DNA of 64,000 bases from Geothermobacter hydrogeniphilus (GTDB lineage Bacteria > Desulfobacterota > Desulfuromonadia > Desulfuromonadales > Geothermobacteraceae). The stretch is taken from positions 79,707-143,706 of the forward strand of contig NZ_NAAD01000008.1 in the NCBI RefSeq assembly GCF_002093115.1, read 5' to 3'. Position 1 is the first letter of the stretch. Every line of letters begins with the position of its first letter. Positions 58,620-64,000 of this stretch are shown here, piece by piece. A program made the position numbers and the translations under genes. Under the pieces are notes generated by a model. That model was given only the letters and a program-made list of their open reading frames with translations. It searched no databases and was not told the DNA's origin.

Positions 58620-59578
58620 TGGTTCCTCCAGCAGCGTGCCCAGTGGCCGGGTTCGACCTCCCGCAACGGCGGACAGCCTTCGGCGCAGGGGCCGAAAGCT
58701 TCCGGGCAGCGGTCCCTGAAACTGCAGCCGGCCGGCAGGTTGCGGACGTCGGGAACCTGGCCGGGAATCGGATCGAGCCGTTCGCGTACTTCCCCGAGAC
58801 GGGGAATGCAGGACAGCAGGCCGCGGGTATAGGGGTGCAGTGGATTGCCGAACAGGGATGTGGTGGTGGCGGTTTCGACAATCAGGCCGGCATACATGAT
58901 CGCCACCCGGTCGGCGTTTTCAGCCACCACGCCGAGGTCGTGACTGATCAGCAGGGTCGCCATGTCGCGGCTGCTTTTCAATTCGGCCAGCAGGTCCATG
59001 ATCTGCGCCTGAATCGTGACATCGAGGGCAGTGGTCGGCTCGTCGGCGATCAGCAGTTGCGGGTCGCAGGCCAGGGCCATGGCGATCATCACCCGCTGGC
59101 GCAGCCCGCCGGAGAGTTGATGCGGGTAGTCCAGGAGTCGTTGCTTCGGTTCGGGAATACCGACCTGCTCAAGCAGCCTGGCCGCGGCGGCGGTCGCTTC
59201 CCGCCGGTTCATGCCCCGGTGCAGGCGCAGCACTTCGAAGATCTGGTCGCCGACCCGGAAAACCGGGTTGAGCGACGTCATCGGTTCCTGGAAGATCATC
59301 GCGATCCGGTTGCCGCGAATACGCCTGATTTCCTCCTCGGGGAGCAACAGCAGATCTTCCCCGGAAAACTCGATCCGGCCTTCGGCGATCCGGCCCGGTT
59401 CGGGAACCAGGCGCAGGATCGAGAGGGCGGTCATCGATTTTCCGCATCCCGATTCACCGACCAGGGCCAGGGTTTCCCCGGCATCGATGGTGATGTCGAT
59501 GCCGTCGATGGCCTTGAGCGTCTCCGGTCCGGAGTGGAAATAGGTTTTCAGATTGTGAATCTCAAGCAGGCTCGGCAT
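58616..59578 (-). CDS. dppD: Dipeptide/oligopeptide ABC transporter ATPase (DppD/OppD type)
   Basis: A 320-residue ATPase with Walker [16 protein letters not shown], signature [15 protein letters not shown], Walker [13 protein letters not shown] and C-terminal [15 protein letters not shown]. It begins at 59578 (MPSLLEI) or an in-frame ATG at 59611; neither has a good ribosome site. The permeases and binding protein that should accompany the pair are absent here and must be encoded elsewhere. Confidence 0.9.
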   Translation of the reverse strand: MPSLLEIHNLKTYFHSGPETLKAIDGIDITIDAGETLALVGESGCGKSMTALSILRLVPEPGRIAEGRIEFSGEDLLLLPEEEIRRIRGNRIAMIFQEPMTSLNPVFRVGDQIFEVLRLHRGMNRREATAAAARLLEQVGIPEPKQRLLDYPHQLSGGLRQRVMIAMALACDPQLLIADEPTTALDVTIQAQIMDLLAELKSSRDMATLLISHDLGVVAENADRVAIMYAGLIVETATTTSLFGNPLHPYTRGLLSCIPRLGEVRERLDPIPGQVPDVRNLPAGCSFRDRCPEAFGPCAEGCPPLREVEPGHWARCWRNQ

Positions 59579-59617
59579 GGCGGGTCCGGAAGCAACGGGG
59601 ATGCGGGGCATCGTTAG

Positions 59618-59637
59618 TGGAATGGTCTGCCATTCCA
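59618..59637. promoter_or_regulatory. Operator-like palindrome upstream of the ABC ATPase pair
   Basis: TGGAATGG-TCTG-CCATTCCA, perfect 8-base arms, 40 bases before the dppD-like ATG at 59578 and 150 before the divergent reductase. Confidence 0.45.
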
Positions 59638-59787
59638 GGTAGTAAGGACTTTACACGCTCATTCCCGGGGGGTCAACCGCGCCGGCGACGGAGTCGGTTG
59701 TGAAACCTTCGCTTGACGAAAAAATGCCTTGGGGTAGAGTAGTGCTTTCAATGCCATTGCCAACCCGTTTCCCCGAAGGAGAATCCG

Positions 59788-60786
59788 ATGAGTGAACAGT
59801 TCAAGGCTTTCTGGATCACTGAGACCGAACCGAAAAAATACAGCCGCGAAGTTGTTGAGCGCGGTATCGACGACCTGCCCGCGGGAGATCTGCTGGTGCG
59901 GGTGCGTTATTCGTCGCTTAATTTCAAGGATGCCCTTTCCTCTGTCGGCAACAAGGGTGTGACCCGCAAGTTTCCACATACCCCGGGTATCGATGCCGCC
60001 GGCGAGGTGGTCAGTTGCGCAGACGGTCGTTTTCAGCCCGGCGACCAGGTGCTGGTGACCGGACATGATCTGGGCATGAATACCGCCGGAGGATTCGGTC
60101 AGTACATCCGGGTTCCTTCCAGTTGGGCGTTGCCGTTGCCGGCGGGACTGACCCTGGCGGAAAGCATGATCCTCGGTACCGCCGGGCTGACGGCCGGGCT
60201 TTCGGTGCAGGCGCTGGTTGGCGCCGGAGTTGTTGCCGATGCCGGCGATATCCTGGTCACCGGGGCGACCGGCGGCGTCGGTTCCCTGGCGGTGGCGATT
60301 CTGGCGGCGGCCGGTTACCGGGTTGTCGCCTCGACCGGCAAGCAGAGCGAACATGATTTCCTCAAGAGCCTGGGCGCCGCCGAAGTCATCAGCCGTGAGG
60401 CGGTGACCGAGAACTGCGAGCGGCCGATGTTGTCCGAACGCTGGGCGGGGGCGGTCGATTGTGTCGGTGGCACCACCCTGGCGGCGGTTCTCAAGGCGAC
60501 CTGCGCCGGCGGCAGTGTCGCCTGTTGCGGTCTGGTCGGATCACCCGACCTGCCGATCAATGTTTTCCCCTTCATTCTGCGCGGCGTCAGCCTGTTCGGT
60601 ATCGATTCGGCCGAATGTGACGATCAGCGCCGCGCTCGGGTCTGGACAAATCTCGCCGGAGAATGGAGGCCGGCCCGGCTCGGCGAGTTGAGCCGCGAGG
60701 TCGGGCTTGACGGACTGGGCGCGGAAATCGACAAGATGCTCAAGGGAGAGTCTCACGGCCGGGTGCTGGTGAATCTCGATCTGTAG
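59788..60786 (+). CDS. YhdH/AcuI-family NADPH quinone/acrylyl-CoA reductase
   Basis: A 332-residue medium-chain reductase of the zinc-free YhdH branch. SSLNFKDALSSVGNKG, the FPHTPGIDAAGEV region and the NADPH-binding VTGATGGVGSLAVAIL are clear. Members reduce acrylyl-CoA; the true substrate is unproven. GAAGGAG precedes the ATG. Confidence 0.9.
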   Translation: MSEQFKAFWITETEPKKYSREVVERGIDDLPAGDLLVRVRYSSLNFKDALSSVGNKGVTRKFPHTPGIDAAGEVVSCADGRFQPGDQVLVTGHDLGMNTAGGFGQYIRVPSSWALPLPAGLTLAESMILGTAGLTAGLSVQALVGAGVVADAGDILVTGATGGVGSLAVAILAAAGYRVVASTGKQSEHDFLKSLGAAEVISREAVTENCERPMLSERWAGAVDCVGGTTLAAVLKATCAGGSVACCGLVGSPDLPINVFPFILRGVSLFGIDSAECDDQRRARVWTNLAGEWRPARLGELSREVGLDGLGAEIDKMLKGESHGRVLVNLDL

Positions 60787-60803
60787 TCTGAATCAGGTTA
60801 ATA

Positions 60804-60837
60804 AAAAAGCCCCGGAGCATCTGCTCCGGGGCTTTTT
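60804..60837. terminator. Bidirectional terminator
   Basis: AAAAAGCCCCGGAGCA and TGCTCCGGGGCTTTTT pair around two bases, between the convergent reductase and cold-shock genes. Confidence 0.93.
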
Positions 60838-60861
60838 GTTCGACCTATGCTTTGTCAACGC

Positions 60862-61062
60862 TCAGATTTTGCGCACGCCGCTGGCCTGAGGGCCTTTCTG
60901 CCCTTCGGTGACATCAAAGCTCACGCGCTCGTTTTCGGCGAGAGTCTTGAAGCCGTCACCTTCGATCTGGGAAAAGTGAACGAAAACGTCCGGGCCATTG
61001 TCCTGCTCGATGAAACCGAAACCCTTCGCTTCGTTGAACCACTTCACGGTACCTTCAGCCAT
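60862..61062 (-). CDS. Cold-shock protein
   Basis: A 66-residue CspA-type RNA chaperone. RNP1 is KGFGFIEQ and RNP2 is [15 protein letters not shown] precedes the ATG at 61062. The frame is open upstream, but the core family begins at this ATG. Confidence 0.96.
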   Translation of the reverse strand: MAEGTVKWFNEAKGFGFIEQDNGPDVFVHFSQIEGDGFKTLAENERVSFDVTEGQKGPQASGVRKI

Positions 61063-61261
61063 TGTGAATCTCCTTGTGTCCCGTTCCGGGACATTTTCTT
61101 TGCGGTGCGGCCTTGCGTTGCTGATAAATAAAAACCGCCCAGCCAAGAAGGTCTGCGCGGTCGATTCCTCATCGATGAGCTTTTGAACCTGTTCAGCAAT
61201 AAAACCAGCACACTGTTTACACTTGGAACGAACACTAGCATGGGGTGCGTGTCGATGGCAA
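61063..61261 (-). promoter_or_regulatory. Long leader and promoter of the cold-shock gene
   Basis: Leftward TTGCCA (61261-61256) and TAGTGT (61237-61232) with an 18-base spacer could start a leader of about 160 bases, as in other csp genes. A stem TGTCCCG-GAA-CGGGACA (61093-61077) stops just before the ribosome site and could control access to it. The 56 bases up to the next gene show nothing. Confidence 0.45.
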
Positions 61262-61317
61262 GGTTTTTTTTCGACCTGGATCGGTGATGAACTCGACTTT
61301 GATCCAGATTCGAGTTT

Positions 61318-62169
61318 TCAGCCGTTTCCGGAGCCGACCAGACCCTGGCGCAGGGAACGCAGTTTCTGTTTGACGCGACGCATGTTTTCGGGCCCGCAGC
61401 GGATCAGCATTTTCTGCCCGGCGGAGAGGCTCTCCAGTCCCGGGTTGACGAATTTAAAGCGGCGGACGTGGCGGATGACCTTGATCGGCTGCACCGGCTC
61501 GGGGGTGCTGAGCAGATGATCGATAACCTGGATCAGGCGGTCGTTGAAATAGCCGCTCCGGTTGCCGGTCTGGCGGTAGGCCTGCTGGAAAAGGGGGTAG
61601 AGACCGCGGTAGATATGCAGCAGGACGGTATCGGGAACCGCCTCGAAAAGTTCGACGTAGGGGGTGTAGCGCCCGGCGTTGGTCTTGTCGATCAGCTGTT
61701 CATCGCCCTGACCGATGGTGATGAAGCCCGGTTTCGGCGGGCGTAGGGGCAGGTGCTGACGGGGAATGGTGGTTTCGGGGAGATTGTCGATGGTAACAAC
61801 CAGTTTCTGGATGAAGTGGTTGAGGATCAGCAGTGAACGCAGTCGCTGGTTCCGAACCAGTTGCGTGACGCGTTCCTGCAGGTAGCCGTCGGTCTGTTCG
61901 AGATTGTTCGGGAAGGGGGGCTCCGTCGGCCCATCTCCCTTGACCTCTGAGGGTTTTTCCGGCAACGCGACCGGATGACGGGGCGGCAGGGGGTGACGTT
62001 CCGGCGGCTTGCTGTTGTCGGCGCTCCGGTTTTTCTGCGGTGCTGCCGGCTGGACTCCGGTCTGCAGCCCCGCGTCCAGATGGTCGCCGTATTTGTCGTA
62101 GAGGGACCAGCCGCCGTAGAAGGCGAGCAGCAGGACCAGCAGGGCGATGGCAAAGGTTTCGAGTTTCAT
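61318..62169 (-). CDS. DUF3014 membrane-anchored protein
   Basis: A 283-residue protein with an N-terminal helix (about 5-24), a proline-rich linker (about 40-90) and the DUF3014 domain (RSLLILNHFIQKLVVTIDNL, RYTPYVELFEAVP, YPLFQQAYRQTG). Function unknown; probably in the periplasm. Confidence 0.85.
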   Translation of the reverse strand: MKLETFAIALLVLLLAFYGGWSLYDKYGDHLDAGLQTGVQPAAPQKNRSADNSKPPERHPLPPRHPVALPEKPSEVKGDGPTEPPFPNNLEQTDGYLQERVTQLVRNQRLRSLLILNHFIQKLVVTIDNLPETTIPRQHLPLRPPKPGFITIGQGDEQLIDKTNAGRYTPYVELFEAVPDTVLLHIYRGLYPLFQQAYRQTGNRSGYFNDRLIQVIDHLLSTPEPVQPIKVIRHVRRFKFVNPGLESLSAGQKMLIRCGPENMRRVKQKLRSLRQGLVGSGNG

Positions 62170-62386
62170 GAGGTCAGGTCATTGTCTCTCTGGTTGAATT
62201 CCGCATCGCTTCGTCCTCAGCTTAGGGGAAGAACGGCACAACGTCAAACCTTCTTCGTAACCCATGTTTTTGCCGTGGTCATGTTCGCCGGGTCCTGCTA
62301 GACTCTTAAAATTATTTCGCGGCGGCAGTGCTGGAGATTCCCTCCGTCTTTTTTATCCAATCTCTCGATGTCGGGCAACGGTTTCG

Positions 62387-63055
62387 ATGCAGACGAAAAT
62401 CTGGTATCTCAAGAAAGCCGAACTGTTCAAGGGATTGAGCGAAGCCCAGATGACCGAGCTGGCCGCCAACAGCGCCATGTTGCGTTGTCAGCGGCGCCAC
62501 CGGTTTTACTTTGCCGATGATGACAGTGACAGGGTCTATCTGGTCAAGGAGGGGAAAATCCGTCTTGAGCGGACCAACGAGGATGGTCGGGAGATTCTGC
62601 TCGATATTCTCGGTCCGGGTGAGATTTTCGGTGAGCTGGCGCTGGCTGATGAAGGAACCCGCAGTCACAGCGCCGAGGCCATCGAGGAGAGCCTGGTCTG
62701 CAGCTTCGAACGTGACCGGTTTCTGGCTATCCTGCAACGCAATCCCGAGCTCGCCTTCCGGGTGGTCAAGCTGATCGGTTTCAGGTTCCGCCAGCTTGAA
62801 GCCCGCTTCGAGGATCTGGTCTTCAAACCTCTCGCCGAACGCCTCTGCTTCACCCTGGAGCAGCTCGCCGGGCGTCACGGCATCGCCGACCCATCCGGCG
62901 GGGTGCGTCTGCCGCTGACCCAGAAGGATCTGGCCACCCTGATCGGCGCCTCGCGTGAAGCGGTCGCCGAGGAACTGGCCCGTCTCAAACGCGCCGGCCT
63001 GGTGCAAACCGGCTACCGCTCGCTGCTGCTGCCTCATCCCGACCGTCTCTGCTGA
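62387..63055 (+). CDS. Crp/Fnr-family transcriptional regulator
   Basis: A 222-residue regulator with a cyclic-nucleotide-type domain (about 10-125; GPGEIFGELALADEG) and a winged helix (LTQKDLATLIGASREAVAEELARL). No Fnr-type cysteine cluster is present; single cysteines are scattered. The start at 62387 lacks a clear ribosome site. The cytochrome P460 gene lies 200 bases downstream and could be a target. Confidence 0.9.
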   Translation: MQTKIWYLKKAELFKGLSEAQMTELAANSAMLRCQRRHRFYFADDDSDRVYLVKEGKIRLERTNEDGREILLDILGPGEIFGELALADEGTRSHSAEAIEESLVCSFERDRFLAILQRNPELAFRVVKLIGFRFRQLEARFEDLVFKPLAERLCFTLEQLAGRHGIADPSGGVRLPLTQKDLATLIGASREAVAEELARLKRAGLVQTGYRSLLLPHPDRLC

Positions 63056-63255
63056 ACCGTTGTCGGCGACGCGGAGGGCTGCGGAAGAGTTCCGCAGCGC
63101 GCCCCTTCCTGGCACTTCCAGTCCCAGCCCTCATCTTGCAGATTGTCATCCCGGTGATATTCTTTTTGCTCTCGACCGATCGAGAATGAAAATCTGCTTC
63201 AACAACTGTGGTTGGCACAGTGAAGCCCACCTACCCGTGAAAAAGGAGCAAGCAG

Positions 63256-63756
63256 ATGAAAAGAACGCAGATGTTTTTTGTTGCCCTGGCAGTTGTCGGC
63301 CTGGTTGCCGGTGTCGCGATGTCGGTCTTTGCCGGCGGCATGGCTAAACCGGCTGCGGAAGGCAAGGCGGTCTGGGAGTACATTCACCAGGCGGACCCCT
63401 ACCAGCAGTGGCCGCTTTTTCCCGGCAAGGGCAAACTGTACAAGGGACGCCATCCCCATGGTGCGTTTCTGACCACCTATGTCAGTCCCGATGCCAAGGA
63501 CGCCATTGCCGCCAGGGCCGGCATGTTGCCGAACGGTGCCTTCGTGGTCAAGGAAAACTACACGCCGGAGAAGAAACTCGCCGCGGTGACCGTCATGTAC
63601 CGGGTCAAGGGCTATGACGCCGAGGCCGGAGACTGGTACTGGGCCAAGTATGCGCCGGACGGCAAGGTCCTCAAGGACGGCAAGGTCAAGGGCTGCATCC
63701 AGTGTCACCAGGCGGTGATCAGCAATGACTGGATCTTTACCGGTCCGGTTAAGTGA
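63256..63756 (+). CDS. Cytochrome P460-family protein
   Basis: A 166-residue periplasmic protein with a signal peptide (residues 1-26, ending FAG), a cytochrome P460 domain (AVWEYIHQADPYQQWPLFPG, VVKENYTPEKKL, TVMYRVKGYD) and one haem site CIQCH near the end. P460 enzymes oxidise hydroxylamine or related nitrogen compounds, but many members are uncharacterised. AAAGGAG precedes the ATG. Confidence 0.9.
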   Translation: MKRTQMFFVALAVVGLVAGVAMSVFAGGMAKPAAEGKAVWEYIHQADPYQQWPLFPGKGKLYKGRHPHGAFLTTYVSPDAKDAIAARAGMLPNGAFVVKENYTPEKKLAAVTVMYRVKGYDAEAGDWYWAKYAPDGKVLKDGKVKGCIQCHQAVISNDWIFTGPVK

Positions 63757-63763
63757 TTAAAAG

Positions 63764-63789
63764 GCCCGGAGCCCCGCTCCGGGCTTTTT
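63764..63789 (+). terminator. Rho-independent terminator after cytochrome P460
   Basis: GCCCGGAGC and GCTCCGGGC pair around CCC, followed by TTTTT. Confidence 0.92.
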
Positions 63790-63792
63790 GTT

Positions 63793-64000
63793 GAGGGCGC
63801 CGGCTTTTTCATCAACTCTGCGTTGCAGACCCGCTTCGCTTGTGCGACGTAGCTGCCGCTACGCCTCCGCGCTCATTGGTCTGCGCCTTGATTTGATAAA
63901 AAATCCAGCGCCTCGAGACGGTGGTGCGGATATGGGCCTGATCAACGTTGTTGCACCTTTGCCGGCCGGCTTTTTCATCAACTCTGCGTTGCAGACCCGC
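63793..64000 (+). repeat. Tandem repeat family B, locus 2 (continues past the window)
   Basis: A first unit of 166 bases (CTTTTTCATCAACTCTGCG at 63804) repeats from 63970 and is cut by the window end. It has the same order of blocks as 48760-49222 and follows a terminator directly, as that locus does. Confidence 0.88.

Noticed and set aside
60862..61146. 94-residue longer form of the cold-shock protein
   Set aside because: The core family starts at the ATG at 61062 with AAGGAGA ahead; the extension matches nothing.
63212..63228. TTGGCACAGTGAAGCC before cytochrome P460 as a sigma54 promoter
   Set aside because: The -12 element is absent; only the GGCAC half matches.

Overview
The window is about 61% GC by eye and gene dense. 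It looks like the chromosome of a Desulfuromonadales-type bacterium (Geobacter/Desulfuromonas relatives). The reasons are the mixture of genes: a seven-haem cytochrome with a Rieske/cytochrome b complex, a cytochrome P460, DUF2318, DUF2914, DUF3014, a MucR-type zinc finger, orphan CheW/receiver proteins and a sigma54 promoter. No tRNA, rRNA, CRISPR array or intact insertion sequence was seen. The assignment is by gene content only.

Bases 1-26.9 kb form a metal and redox region. A leftward cusBA copper/silver efflux pair (32-4606) faces a divergent PII-like regulator. A leftward electron-transfer operon follows (seven-haem cytochrome c, Rieske, cytochrome b; 9119-5990, joined by ATGA overlaps). 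From 9444 to 21304 a long rightward operon carries an HMA/SurA-like protein, a DUF2318 protein, an FtsX-type permease and ATPase, two zinc-ribbon membrane proteins, a cytochrome c, a TlpA-like thioredoxin, a complete CusCBA pump and a Met/His-rich periplasmic protein. It reads as one envelope metal-handling unit. OsmC, lipoproteins, a beta-barrel protein and a large secreted Met-rich protein follow.

Bases 27-52 kb are mostly housekeeping and signalling: an HD-GYP c-di-GMP phosphodiesterase with PilZ, YidD-like protein, RarA, NAD kinase, RecN, an ArgA-like acetyltransferase, an M23 peptidase, SecA, a GAF histidine kinase, ArgJ, DeoC, DeoB, a PilZ protein, DUF2914, MucR, a dGTPase-like protein, two CheW-like proteins with a receiver protein, and ValS.

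Bases 52-64 kb hold a metallophosphoesterase and a WYL regulator linked by two copies of the same palindrome, PtsP (enzyme I Ntr), a candidate sigma54-driven small RNA with an upstream inverted repeat, two orphan peptide-ABC ATPases, a YhdH-like reductase, a cold-shock protein with a long leader, DUF3014, a Crp/Fnr regulator and cytochrome P460.

Four dispersed repeat families are visible: a 164-bp MITE-like element with 15-bp terminal inverted repeats and 3-bp target duplications (two full copies and one end fragment); a roughly 165-bp unit that occurs in tandem immediately after terminators (two loci, one interrupted by the MITE); a 120-bp element (two copies, one forming the apparent 5' end of the tlpA-like gene); and one repeat-like element upstream of rarA.
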